Origin: Bryopsis sp. KO-2023
Taxonomy: Eukaryota > Chlorophyta > Ulvophyceae > Bryopsidales > Bryopsidaceae
DNA length: 64,000 nt
Direction of reading: 5' to 3'
NCBI GenBank assembly: GCA_030272585.1
Contig: BSYQ01000011.1
Location: 2,666,001-2,730,000, forward strand
The notes under the pieces are model-generated. The model made no database searches. It saw only the letters and a list, made by a program, of their open reading frames with translations, and was not told the DNA's origin. This document shows positions 41,658 to 52,766 of this stretch, in pieces. Numbering within the stretch: the stretch's first letter is position 1; each line of letters starts with the position of its first letter. The position numbers and the translations under genes are program-made.

Positions 41658-42303
41658 TGTTGTGAAAAGGGCAATTAATGGAAAAAAGGATGACGAATGT
41701 TGTCAATATGAGTAGTGGAAGTAGGGACATTTATTAAGGGAAAAGGGAGGGATTCGAACAGAAACAGTGAATGAATATGAACAGTCAGATGTCAGCGTAA
41801 CGTAACGGCGCAGCAGTTATAATTGTAAGCTGCGCTGTTTCAGCTGACGTCTCAGTGAAGGAAACAAGGAAACAAGGAAACAAGGATTACAAGTTGCGTA
41901 GGGCAAACCGCCCTGTGAAGGAGTTTTGGCGGGGACGACGAACGGTCGCACGCCAGAAACTCGCAAACGGTGAAAAGGGCAAAGTTGTATCCTTGTAAAC
42001 GAACACATTTACAGCGAGTCGCTAGAACAAAAGCTTGTACTCGAGAGGTTTTATTGGGGTTTTATTGGAGACTTCATCTTCAATGGACTTTTGGACATGG
42101 CTGAGACATTGTATGTGGTTGCAACAGGGCGGATTTGCCCTTCGCAACATGTAATTTCTGTTTCTGTTTCTGTACTCGAGAGGTGTTCCAACCGTTAAGA
42201 GTGAAACGACGTCGAGTGGACGTTCGTAACGGAAAACAATCACAGAGGGTGTCGACTGACGAGAGACGTCAGCGAAAGATGAGCAGAGTTATGAGGGCAA
42301 CAC
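41658..42303 (+). mobile_element. Second LTR of the same family with two LINE-end insertions
   Basis: Starts TGTTGTGAAAAGGG and continues to GGGCAACAC, where a full-length LINE-H has inserted; the LTR remnant resumes at about 47551-47578. Inside are a 53 bp LINE-H end (41862-41914, TSD GTGAAGG) and a 123 bp LINE-2 end (42050-42172, TSD TACTCGAGAGGT). Confidence 0.7.
42050..42172 (+). mobile_element. 123 bp LINE-2 3'-end insertion
   Basis: Last part of the LINE-2 3' UTR with stem-loop and TTTCTG tail, flanked by a perfect 12 bp duplication TACTCGAGAGGT (42038-42049 and 42173-42184). Confidence 0.9.
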
Positions 42304-42675
42304 AAGGAAACAAGGAAACAAGGATTACAAGTTGCGTAGGGCAAACCGCCCTGTTGCAACGACATACATGAGTGAATCGTGTCCCAACGTTCGAAGCAAG
42401 GCAAAAGCCTCTGAATGTAATCAACTCCTAAATGAACAAAATCTCCTAAAACAAAACAGTTCCAACGTCTCTGAAACCAGAAATCCCCAATCGAAACTCA
42501 AGAAAAAGCCCAAACGTCAAAATATAAAACCAAACACAAGAATCGGTCGCTTCCAACTCAGAAACCCAGAGCGAGCGCCCAACAAACAGAGCAAACAACA
42601 AAGAACACCAACTTTCCCATCAAACGAAACATCCAGAACAACGAAAAACAAACACCACCAGTCGCTACAAGCCCA

Positions 42676-45600
42676 CTACGAACGAGCGTCCAACCACTCT
42701 CTACGCAAGGCGAGCGCCCGGCGAATATAAACAGCCACACGAACCTGCCCCGGACAATTAAACAAACGAAACAGAGAGCCACGACTCTCTTCCACGACCG
42801 AGTTCACACGCAACCGCACATAAAGCGGACAAGCAAAAAGAAAATGCACCTCGTTTTCAGGCGTCGAAACCCCAGCGTCCAAACAAAACGGACAATACCT
42901 CTCGTTCAAAGGCACGTCTCTATCACTCAAGTCCACAGCATCGATCTCCAAACCGTGAAGACGAGCCCGAAAACGCACCCAAGTCGTACGCAAACCCAAA
43001 TCCGTAAAAGAAGACAACGCCTTCGTGTAACAAAACGTCAAGGAAACAAGGAAACAAGGATTACAAGTTGCGTAGGGCAAACCGCCCTGTTACAAAACGT
43101 CGGTTTGAACCGATTGTAATACGCCACGATACGCGGATGTCGAGAACGCAACTGACCCGCAATATCTGCCTTATAAGCACGCGCCCAGGTCGCCACGTCC
43201 ACCTCCACAAACCCATCGAACTGTGGAACAAAGCGTCTCACCATATCACGAAACTGGACCCACCAAGAACGCCGAGAATCCGGCTGACCACGCAACCAGA
43301 ACAGCATCGCCCTCGTGGGATGCGTCGCCGGCAATTGCATCAGGCGATTCCAAAACTTCAACGCGTTCCGGTACAAATAAAACGTGACCGGCAAAACACC
43401 ACACTCCAAATACACGAAATTCTTCAGCGCCCTCGTCGGAAGACGTAGCACCGATTTTAAGTAACGCACCAACAGATCGTTCAGCTCCCGCTTGTGCTGC
43501 TGAGTCAGAAAGAACACCCAAACCGGCGCAGCATACTGCACCTTCCCCAAAACGTACATCTTGAAGAGAGCCACCAGAGTCCGTGGATCCCTCAAACCGA
43601 TCTCAAACGCCCTCGCACGCAAACGCCCAACAGCCACGTTGCCCGCACACAACACCTTTGAAATATGCTCCCGAAACACGTTGACGTCCCCAGGCCCATC
43701 GTAAAATACCACACCCAAATACTTGAGCGTGCGCTGCAACGGCACATCGTGTCCACCAAACGAAACCGAAGTACGCGACCCCGGGTTCACCGCAAGCACC
43801 TCCGTCTTCTCATGGTTTGTCTTGATATGCCAGTCCTGCTCAAACCGAAGCGTCAAGTCACCCACCGCCTGCACACCTTCCTCATCACGCAAAGGCACCA
43901 GAGTGTCGTCCGCAAAGATCATCGCGACGATCTTCACCAGGTCAAAAACAACTCGTTCCAAGTCCAGTCGCTCCAAGAGAAGAGGAAAGTTATCATGGTA
44001 ACAGGTATACAACAGAGGACTGAAAGGGCAGCCTTGTCGCACACCACGTCGCATCTCAAACGAGCGCGAACAGCCACGAGTCCCCCTAACCACCGCCGAG
44101 GAGTTGTGATACATGTACCTCACAAGTTCAATCAGCCACGGATGCAGGCCCATACGTCGCAAGTGCAACCACAAGCGATCGTGATGCACATTGTCGTAAG
44201 CTTTCGCCAAATCCATCGACAGCAAAAACAACAAGTTCCCAGTCTTCTTCGCCCAGAAAATGAGACCCCACGCCAGCAAAATCCAAGTCACCGTTTCACA
44301 GCCCCTCCGAAAACCGGCCTGAGTGGGATGACGAACACGGTCCAACACAGGTGCGACGCGCTCCATCAACGTATAAACAAACAGTTTGTACCACACCGTA
44401 CAGAGCATGATCGGACGATAACGAATGGGATCCGAACGTTGTCCACGGTTCTTGTAAATGGGGCGTACCATACCAAACAGCCAGCTCCGAGGAACACGTC
44501 TCTCGCGAAGGCATCGATTAAAGAGAGCGAGCAGCAACGGAAGCCAAGCCTCCTGCAACCCCTGTCCCTTGAAGAACGCCGGCGTCCACGAATCCGCACC
44601 AGCACACGTCCCCAGTTTCAACTTTCTCACCGCCTGCTTGATCTCCACGTCAGTAAAAGGCGTCACAAGGTCGTCACGTCCCAACACATCGCTCCTGATA
44701 TCAACATGAGGCTCTGGATCATCCGTATCAAGAGAGGAGGCCTCAAAAAACTCCGTAAAGTGCTTGTGCCAATCGTCCAAAGTTACAGCATCAGAAGCAC
44801 GCTTCTGCCTCGGAAACAAAGTGGAGTGAAAACGTTTGGAATCCTCCTTGAAGAGTCGCTGCATATAGTCACCATATCCCAGGTCGAACTGACGCTTCTC
44901 TCGAGCCAAAACAGCAAAATAGCGATTCCTCAATCTCCTCGCAGCAACAGCCAGATCAGGCGATTCGGGTCGCCGCAAATATGCCCTCCAAGCACGCCGG
45001 TACTCACGCAAAGCATCGATACACGCCTGATTATACCAAGGCTGCCGAGAAACTCGCCGAGCTGGAACAGATGAAGAGCGCTTCACCAACTGGGTAGTCA
45101 CCACAGCCGAAACCGAACGAGCAACACAATCCACCGATGCTCCCGAATCGATTCCTGAAAGCAAAGAGTCACGATTGCATCGCAAAAACCGAGCCAATCG
45201 CTGCTGATCCCGTGCCGCCATACGATACCTTCCACGATCCCACACCTGAGAAAACGCAACAGTCAAAACAACAGCCCTGTGATCCGAAATGTGCAACGGC
45301 GGATCGGGCTCCACAAACAAAGAAACGTCCCAATCCGACAAAATAGACTCACTGCCCACGACATAATCCAAAAGACTCCAAACACCCTGTTGCCGAAACG
45401 TACACTCCCCAATCAAATCCCCACGAACACGGCCATTGAAAATACGCACACCAGCAGCCTGACACAAAGACAAAAGACGACGACCATTCCAACTAACAGC
45501 AGAGCGATCACAATTGGATCTCTCCTGAAACCCAACATCCTCCCCGTCCACCTCGGTGCCCGTATGCCCATTGAAATCCCCAAGCAAAACAACGTTTTCA

Positions 45601-46010
45601 GAACGACGTGACAAAACAGCCGACTCCAAATCGTCCCAAACACTCTGATCGGAGTAAGAAGAACTCGGACTAGGCAGATAAACACCAAAAACGGTCAAAG
45701 AAAACGAACCAAAAACCACAGAAAAAGCAATCACAGAACTACCAATGTAGGCGTCTTGCAAAAAAGAAACGTGCGCCTCAACAGTATTGCGGACCAAGAC
45801 AGCCACCCCCCCCGATCGTCTACGTGCATCCCTCTCCAAAAAATGTGCCGTAAAATGAGGCAAGTTTGAAAGCAACCCAGTATCCCGAATCTCCTGCAAA
45901 ACCAAAACATCGATTCTATCTAGCAATTCAATCAAACAGGCCATCTTCCCCACAGTTGCCGACCGAAGATTCCACGTTCCGAGACGAAGGAATATCGGTC
46001 GGCCGCACCC
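42676..46010 (-). pseudogene. LINE-H ORF2: AP endonuclease, RT, C-terminal zinc motif
   Basis: The frame begins right after the ORF1 UAG, with no ATG before the endonuclease motif LGTWNLRSATVGKM; the first Met is at 45953. EN motifs: LQEIRD, LLGDFNGHTG, ISDHRAV. RT: RYRPIMLCTVWYKL, FLLSMDLAKAYD, RGVRQGCPFSPLLY, and FADD as catalytic box. The C-terminus has C-x2-C-x12-H-x4-C and ends EWLDARS. EN nicks the target and RT copies the RNA there. The only lesion seen is a 52 bp LINE end at 43040-43091 (TSD ACAAAACGTC), which shifts the frame by 62 bp in total. Confidence 0.88.
43040..43091 (-). mobile_element. 52 bp LINE-H 3'-end insertion in ORF2
   Basis: Just part of the stem-loop and a CCTTGTTT tail, flanked by the 10 bp duplication ACAAAACGTC (43030-43039 and 43092-43101). 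It is the shortest insertion noted. Confidence 0.9.
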
Positions 46011-47274
46011 CTATTCATCGATCGTGATGGGATCACCACCCATCTGAAGCGCTGGAGAAAAAGGAACCAACTCAGAACCAACAGGTCCCTGATGAGCACG
46101 CGAACCCGATGGAGCAGAACCGTTCTGGTGAGGAGGACCACCATGATGTCCACCCACAGGCCCAAAAAGAATGTCGGTCAGAGCCGCCATATCCACGAAC
46201 ATACCCCTCCACCTGGTATCCGGGCCATCGATCGTGACCGGGAGTGGCCTGCCAATCTTGGGCACCACAAAAAGACGCTCATCATCGAAGAACGCCCTCT
46301 CAAGACGAGCGTCAGGGCGATCCTTCTCCTTGAACGCCAACTGGTGAATCGGCATCAACTGTTGGCGAATCGCTCGCTGACGAGCCGTCAGATCGTGTCG
46401 AAGGCCAAAACCGGCAGGAACACCAGCCAAGCTGCCAGCAGAGATGGCCAAACGGATGTATGATTCACGATTCACTCATGTATGTCGTTGCAACAGGGCG
46501 GTTTGCCCTACGCAACTTGTAATCCTTGTATCCTTGTATCCTTGTATCCAAACGGATGTCCTTCTTCATTCCCCACAACGCCAATGGAATCAGATCGGTC
46601 TTAAACCGCACCAGTAGAGGCCGCGGCCGAGCACCAACCCGGAAACGACCAAGACGAGTCACGAACGCGACGTGAGAGGAATACCGCTCTGTCGAGGAAT
46701 CCATCAGCTCGTCCTGAAGCCGATCCAAGATGCCAACAACTGTGTCGCGCATGGCAGGACCCCGTTCAGCCTCCGAATCAGGTACACCAACAAACAGGAG
46801 ATTCGATTTCTTCTCCAACTGACTGATAGAATCAACTGCAAGAGACAAGCGATCCTCCAGACCACCAATAGTACGTCGCACGTCCGCAGGAGGGCCAGCC
46901 TGCTCAAATGACTTCACCTTGGCCTCCAAAGCCACAACACGTTGAGCGAGGTCAACTTCACATTTCTCCACACGAGCCTCCAGGCTCTGGATTCGAGAAA
47001 TCATCGATTCCTGCATGGACTCCAGTTTCTCCGGAACCGAATCGAGACGCATCAGCGTAACCACCATTTTTTTAACACACGCCTGGAGGTCCTTGATCAC
47101 ACGCACCGAATCAGTCTGTGCATCAACGCGCTCATGCAAAAAGGTGAACGCCGGATCCCTCACGTCAATAGACGGGCAGGCTGCTGCGTCAGTTCGGGGG
47201 TCTGAGTCCGCCCGGCGCTTAGGACGCTGAACCCCCTCCATACTGGTCCCCTGGTCCTCAGGTCCATCCCCCAT
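46011..47274 (-). pseudogene. LINE-H ORF1 (L1 ORF1p-like RNA-binding protein)
   Basis: The likely start is ATG 47274 (MGDGPEDQG). A coiled coil (SRIQSLEARVEKCEVDLAQRVVALEAKV) is followed by an RRM-like part (NLLFVGVPDSEAERG, FVTRLGRFRVGARPRPLLVRF) and a C-terminal domain (LTARQRAIRQQL), the order of L1 ORF1 proteins that trimerise and coat LINE RNA. A 90 bp LINE end (46460-46549) interrupts it; removing 100 bp restores the frame. The ORF ends with UAG at 46011-46013, and ORF2 follows in the same frame. Confidence 0.82.
46460..46549 (+). mobile_element. 90 bp LINE-H 3'-end insertion in ORF1
   Basis: Stem-loop plus (CCTTGTAT)n tail, flanked by the 10 bp duplication AAACGGATGT (46450-46459 and 46550-46559). 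Confidence 0.9.
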
Positions 47275-47435
47275 ATCACTGCCCTCACGATTTCGCCAAA
47301 GGCGTAAAGCCGTACGAAAAATAAACGAGCTGGCTGACGCAATTGTGCCTGTTCTACACCCCTTGCAGCCGAGAGCAATGTAGTTCCACACCCCCAGATG
47401 ACGTTCCACGGTCCAAGCAAGTTTATACTTCAGCA

Positions 47436-47550
47436 AGTATAAACGGCTGCAAGCTTACTTGCAAGTATATACCGTGCAAGCTTACACCATGCAAGCTTAC
47501 ACCCTGCAAGCTTACTCCCTGCAAGCTTACACCCTGCAAGCTTACACCCA
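47436..47550 (-). repeat. 15 bp tandem repeats at the LINE-H 5' end
   Basis: About seven units of TGTAAGCTTGCAGGG (minus strand) with an internal AAGCTT palindrome, plus TATAAACG-like sequence. This could be the LINE internal promoter or a 5' UTR repeat. Confidence 0.6.
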
Positions 47551-47578
47551 ACACAACACAACACAACACAACACAACA

Positions 47579-48198
47579 CTCTTAGAAGAATATCCCAGTT
47601 TGGCTTTTCGGAGCCAGAAAGCGACAAACACCTAATTATCCAAATGTTTTTAACTAAAACAAAAATCCGATAGACCGGGAGGATGGGTGGGAGAGCAGAA
47701 AAGTGAAGAACAAAACGAAATGGCTTGCTTATATCCGTGCTGTGCAGCACTACAAATGTAATGTTGCGTTCAGAGCCCCACAAATCAGGAGTCTGACTGC
47801 CACATGGCAGCACCAGAACCAAGCAATACACCCATCAAATCCTGACCACTCAAACGAGTACAGCTAAGCCCTGTACCTCCACAGCCACTAATTTACCCGC
47901 CTAGAGCCCAACTGCCGCATAAACTGATCAACTACGTTGATGCCATTTATGACGTGAAATTGTTGGGGCAAACCCACCCCAGAACCGAACACTCATGAAC
48001 ACAAGATAATAAAAACCAACATCTTTAAATAAAAACCAGAATTGTCCAAATAACCACAGCCGTTGTTTTGATATAATCATTTTGCCCCATAACCATCAAC
48101 AGTCAAGATGGTGGCGGGGACTCCTCGCTCACCAGCGCGGCAGTAGATGCCTCAGATGCCTCCAGTCCCGCGAACAAGCGGGAACCAAAGGGGTCAGC
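47579..48198 (-). mobile_element. Split-repeat element G, second copy
   Basis: Inverted copy of 28278-28657 plus 37306-37557 without F1. It shows the empty F1 site at about 47820-47845. It adjoins an LTR end at 47578, exactly as G adjoins the LTR at 37557. Confidence 0.82.
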
Positions 48199-48440
48199 AG
48201 GAAACAAGGAAACAAGGATTACAAGTTGCGTAGGGCAAACCGCCCTGTTGCAACGACATACATGAGTGAATTGTGTCCCAACGTTCGAAGCAAGGCAAAA
48301 GCCTCTGGATGTAATCAACTCCTAAAGAGAAACAAATCAACGAATAAAAAGTCCAGCGAGGAACAAATCCTCAAGCTGAACACCAGCCCAAGCCAAACCA
48401 AAACAGCAGCGAGTGACAAACACTCAAACTGCTGAAATGA
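48199..48440 (-). mobile_element. Retroposon M, 3' end with LINE-H tail
   Basis: Minus-strand end of M: two covarying hairpins (CACTC/GAGTG and CCTC/GAGG types), then about 110 bp shared with the LINE-H 3' end, including the stem-loop and CCTTGTTT tail. F3 inserted next to it at 48441; M resumes at 52767. Confidence 0.78.
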
Positions 48441-49113
48441 TGTCTTCAACGTCAGTTGAAAAGTTTATGCGGCAGTTGGGCACAGGGCGGGTAGTTTCGT
48501 GGTTGTGGAGGTACTTGGCTTAGCTGTACTCGTTTGAGTGGTCAGGATTTGATGTGCGTATTCGGTGGTTCTGGTGCTGCCAGGGTGGCAGTCAGACATT
48601 TAGTTTGTGCGGTTCTGATTGCAGCATTACAATGCACAGCACAGCACCGCTGTACGACTGTAGTGCTGCACAGCAAGGATATAAGCGGGCCATTTGTTTT
48701 GCTATTTACTTTTCTGCTCTTCGAGCAGCCCAGCAACCTTTTGCTGGCTCCTTGTAAGGAGATTTCAGTGTGTGGAGCGACACTCTCTGGAAGAGGATCG
48801 TCAACACGCACAACATTCACCTGGTCGCAGCCTGGGGCACTACATCGGCGAATTCGGGAAGGGGTCGTTTTTGAACGGTCATATCGACAATTCACAGCTG
48901 CTGTCCCGCCTAAAACCACGTCCACGGTGCCTGCTGTTCGCTCCCAGCGCTGTGCTGCGCCAAAACCCTGCTCTAGTGCGCCAAGTGATGGGGCCAAAAG
49001 CTAGGGTTTGTACTGCCTGATCCGCGTGCTGTGAAGAAACGGCAATACAGGATCAAAAGCAGACGAGGGCGCTCACCAAGGAAAAGAGGAACGAAAACAG
49101 GACGACAGGGTCC

Positions 49114-51168
49114 ATGGGAGATGACCTGGACTCGACGACACAGGGACTGGAGGACCTGTCGGCACAGTGGACGGCGTTGAAAGTACGACGGAATGGGGGT
49201 CAGTGGCGGAGAATTGGTACATCGCAAGAGGTACTGCGAATCATATCAGGGGGTGTCAAAGTGCGATTTGACGGTACACCACGAACCCAGCAGTTCGGTG
49301 GTTCTTTTCTTAAGTCTGAAACTCAAAGAAAAGAATGGAGGGAAATCAGAAAGGATTATCTAGAGAAGGGTGCGATCAGCATCGTGGATAATCCTGATAA
49401 ATCGGCTCATGTCAGCCGATCCTTTTTGGTACCCAAAAAGGATGAATTTGGAAATAGAACTGGGCAGCGTCTGATAATAGACTTGAGGCCTTTAAATGCA
49501 CAGGTGTTGCCCTACCCTGTGCATTACGAGGATTTGCGCTCGTTGCCTCATATGTTGCGCCAGGATGATTTTTTGATAAAGTTCGATTTGAAGGACGCCT
49601 TTTTTCACGTCGGCATTCATCCAGATCATAAGAAATTCTTTCAATTCGAAGTGGATGGTGAACGTTTCCAATGCGAGGTGTTGCCGTTTGGATTCAGGGG
49701 TTCGCCTAAAATTTATTGTGATTTGATTAAGAATTTGGTCAGGTTTTTGAGAAACCCAGGGATGATAAAAGAAATGAAAAAAGAGGGAACAGATGATTTT
49801 TTATACGAGTACTGGAAGCGTTATAGAAACGAGAAGAGAGTGAGATTGACGTGGTACTTGGATGATTTTCTCTGCATGCATTCCTCGGCTGCAGAGTTGA
49901 GAATTTTTGGTCGACTCATCAGAGGAATATTCGATCAGATGGGGATATCGTGGAAGGACTCCAAGTGTGTGTGGGATCCCTGCCAGAAGCTGCAACATTT
50001 GGGGTTCCTCGTTGACAGCAAGGCAGCGTTGTTTGTGCTCCCACCACACAGGCTGGAGCGCCTTCGAAAACATGCTCTTACCCTGCGACTGCAGATCCTC
50101 AGGAGTGGCCGTCGCATACCGGCCAGGAAATTGGCTTCTTTTCTGGGTTTCGCCCAGTCATGCGCCCCCGCAATCAAAGGAACGAGGTTCTGGCTGCGCC
50201 ACCTGTACGATTGTCTCAAAGGCAAGAAGAACTGGAGCACCAGAGTGCAGGTTTCACGGCCTGCCATCGCAGCACTGCGGTTTTGGGAGCAGCTGTCTCC
50301 CGAGAAGACCACGATGTGCATATGGCGGCCACCTCATTCGGGAGACCTCGCGGTGGATGCCAGCTTGACGGGATGGGGAGCGTCTCTGAAGATCCATGAG
50401 AAGGCTTCGGAGGACGCCCCACCGATGGCTTTGGCGGCAGGATTCTGGACGGGGGAAGAGCATATAAACCTACGAGAGCTGCAAGCAGTGGGTTTGGCAG
50501 TCAAGGCCTTCAAAGACAAGATCAGGGATCGGCGTTTGAAGTGCATCACCGACAGTCAGGTGATTGCTGCCATATTACGGAGTCAATGTTCACGTTCGAG
50601 TCCGTTGTTCCAGGAGTACAAGCGGCTCTATTGGCTATTGGAAGCCATGAACATTGATTTCCAAGTGGAGTGGATTCCCAGCGCTCAGAACGTGTACCCC
50701 GATGCGCTGTCGCGGCTTTCGGAGAAGCAAGAGTACAGATTGAACCCGAAGATCTTCGAGAAGCTGCAGGAGCGGTTTCATCTGACGATCGACCGCTTTG
50801 CCTCGTTGGGTACACGACAGCTTGGGAGATTCAACAGTCTGGATCGCGAGCCAGGGACGGAGGGGACGAATTGCATGAATCAGAGCTTGGACCTGTGGAG
50901 GGCGGAGAGGAACTGGGTGTTCCCTCCCATCGAGAACGTTCCAGAAGTAGTGAAGCACCTTCTGGAGCACTCCCTCCCATGCCTGCTGTTGGTGCCACGT
51001 TGGTTGGACCGATGGTGGCATCAAGACCTGATGGCTGAGGCAACTCTGATCACAGTTCTGAATCCCAATGCGGCGACGATCCTGCCCGGGAGATTCGGAG
51101 GGCAAACACCTCCAGGCGCGAGCTATTGGCGCTGGAGCGTTTTCAAGACGGGTTTGCCAGGATGGTAA
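49114..51168 (+). CDS. RT/RNase H/methyltransferase-like protein of F3
   Basis: 684 residues, almost identical to the F2 protein (for example Trp instead of Ser in RF-W-EQLSPEKT). It has the same YLDD, RNase H and FPPI motifs and no disabling change. The downstream frame is again open after the TAA at 51166-51168. Confidence 0.9.
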   Translation: MGDDLDSTTQGLEDLSAQWTALKVRRNGGQWRRIGTSQEVLRIISGGVKVRFDGTPRTQQFGGSFLKSETQRKEWREIRKDYLEKGAISIVDNPDKSAHVSRSFLVPKKDEFGNRTGQRLIIDLRPLNAQVLPYPVHYEDLRSLPHMLRQDDFLIKFDLKDAFFHVGIHPDHKKFFQFEVDGERFQCEVLPFGFRGSPKIYCDLIKNLVRFLRNPGMIKEMKKEGTDDFLYEYWKRYRNEKRVRLTWYLDDFLCMHSSAAELRIFGRLIRGIFDQMGISWKDSKCVWDPCQKLQHLGFLVDSKAALFVLPPHRLERLRKHALTLRLQILRSGRRIPARKLASFLGFAQSCAPAIKGTRFWLRHLYDCLKGKKNWSTRVQVSRPAIAALRFWEQLSPEKTTMCIWRPPHSGDLAVDASLTGWGASLKIHEKASEDAPPMALAAGFWTGEEHINLRELQAVGLAVKAFKDKIRDRRLKCITDSQVIAAILRSQCSRSSPLFQEYKRLYWLLEAMNIDFQVEWIPSAQNVYPDALSRLSEKQEYRLNPKIFEKLQERFHLTIDRFASLGTRQLGRFNSLDREPGTEGTNCMNQSLDLWRAERNWVFPPIENVPEVVKHLLEHSLPCLLLVPRWLDRWWHQDLMAEATLITVLNPNAATILPGRFGGQTPPGASYWRWSVFKTGLPGW

Positions 51169-51756
51169 CCTGTTGGTTTTTTGGTTTATTGGTGCGACAA
51201 AATCATCGACATCGATCTGGAGCGACAGGTGATTTTGCTTTCGCAGTTGTTGGAAACAATGGAACAGTTCTGCACGTTTGGGCACGAGGAAACAACTGGG
51301 GATCCCGTTCCAACAGTGTGGCAAAGTCCTCTTAACGAGAAGAAAGAGGCAAAATTTTTGGTTCCGTATCGTGGGGAAGACTATGGAGCATTCCGACGCT
51401 CAGGAACAGGAGGGGCGGTGCTGGTTTCTGCTGATACCTTCAAGTCCAGTGGCACTCTGAAGTCCAGCAGCGCCACCTCCACATTTTATTCGATATCGAG
51501 CCTGATGTGGCTCTTTTGGGTACAACTTGCTGATAATCACGTCGATGGTCAATGGGCTGCTGACCGGGTGAACATGCAACTGCACCGGAGGATGGACTCC
51601 ACGCGTTCCCGGCAGCCATACTGGAGGTATTTGGCAGCTCTGACCGATGATATCACTATCGAGGTGTGGCACGACGTGTTGTTGTGCATTTTAATGTTTT
51701 TGCTATCGATGGCCTTTGCCCGGCGAGGCATTCTTGGTCCTAGGAGGAAACACTAA
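51169..51756 (+). CDS. F3 downstream ORF, in frame after the RT stop
   Basis: Same protein as 34702-35289, with first Met at 51181 and the hydrophobic C-terminal segment. Function is unknown. Confidence 0.5.
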   Translation, partial: PVGFLVYWCDKIIDIDLERQVILLSQLLETMEQFCTFGHEETTGDPVPTVWQSPLNEKKEAKFLVPYRGEDYGAFRRSGTGGAVLVSADTFKSSGTLKSSSATSTFYSISSLMWLFWVQLADNHVDGQWAADRVNMQLHRRMDSTRSRQPYWRYLAALTDDITIEVWHDVLLCILMFLLSMAFARRGILGPRRKH

Positions 51757-52766
51757 AACAAGGAGGCCATGTGCGGGAAAGCAATGAGGCTCTCGTGGCC
51801 CACGTTTTCTAGAATTCTGCCTCTGGCGATTGGATGAGCTACCAGCTCTGAGGGAGGGGCTACAGCAGCAGTCAATACGATATTCCAGGTGGAGGGTCCA
51901 CGTTCGGGTTCATTGGAGCGGGTTCTTCAAGGTGGCGTAACCGAACGTGGGGTTGACGGCGCCTGCAGACCCCTGGAACCCCCGCTTGTTCGCGGGCTCG
52001 AAGGCATCTTCTGCTGTGCTGGTGAGCGAGGACTCCCTGCCTCCATCACGAGCATCGATGGTTAAGGGGGCAAAATGATTCTATCAAAACAATGGCTGTG
52101 TTTATTGGGACAATTCTGGTTTATATTTTAAGATGTTGTATTTTATTATCTAGTGTTCATGTGTGTCCGTGTTCTTGGGTGGGACTGCCCCAACGATTTT
52201 CCGTCATAAATGTCTTCAACGTCAGTTGAAAAGTTTATGCGGCAGTTGGGCACAGGGCGGGTAGTTTCGTGGTTGTGGAGGTACTTGGCTTAGCTGTACT
52301 CGTTTGAGTGGTCAGGATTTGATGTGCGTATTCGGTGGTTCTGGTGCTGCCAGGGTGGCAGTCAGACATTTAGTTTGTGCGGTTCTGATTGCAGCATTAC
52401 AATGCACAGCACAGCACCGCTGTACGACTGTAGTGCTGCACAGCAAGGATATAAGCGGGCCATTTGTTTTGCTATTCACTTTTCTGCTCTCCCACCCACC
52501 CGCCCGGTCTATCGGCTTTTTGAATAACATTAGGAAGTTTGGATAAATGGGTTTTTATGGATTTTATGGGTTTTTGTCGCTCTCTGGCTCCGAAAAGCCA
52601 AACTGGGATATTCTTCTTTGAGAAGGCAAAATGATTCTATCAAAACAATGGCTGTGTTTATTGGGACAATTCTGGTTTATATTTTAAGATGTTGTATTTT
52701 ATTATCTAGTGTTCATGTGTGTCCGTGTTCTTGGGTGGGACTGCCCCAACGATTTTCCGTCATAAA

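Larger units (their letters stand above)
42304..47550 (-). mobile_element. Full-length LINE-H (ORF1, ORF2, 3' stem-loop)
   Basis: The most complete LINE here. On the minus strand: a 5' region with 15 bp repeats, ORF1, ORF2, 3' UTR, then the terminal stem-loop and CCTTGTTT tail at 42304-42360. It was later hit by two short LINE ends (43040-43091 and 46460-46549), which break both ORFs; removing each insertion with one TSD copy restores the frames. Confidence 0.88.
48441..52766 (+). mobile_element. Split-repeat retroelement F3, complete
   Basis: 4326 bp, the same as F2 except for a handful of substitutions, offset by 16467 bp. A1 48441-48719, B1 52069-52210, A2 52211-52489, B2 52625-52766. The flanks (GAAATGA and CCTGACAGG) rejoin as in the unoccupied M copy at 59104-59125, so it inserted precisely without duplication. 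The near identity to F2 implies very recent activity or duplication. Confidence 0.92.

Noticed and set aside
43665..45074. 469-codon plus-strand frame
   Set aside because: Antisense to the well-supported LINE-H ORF2; no domain of its own.
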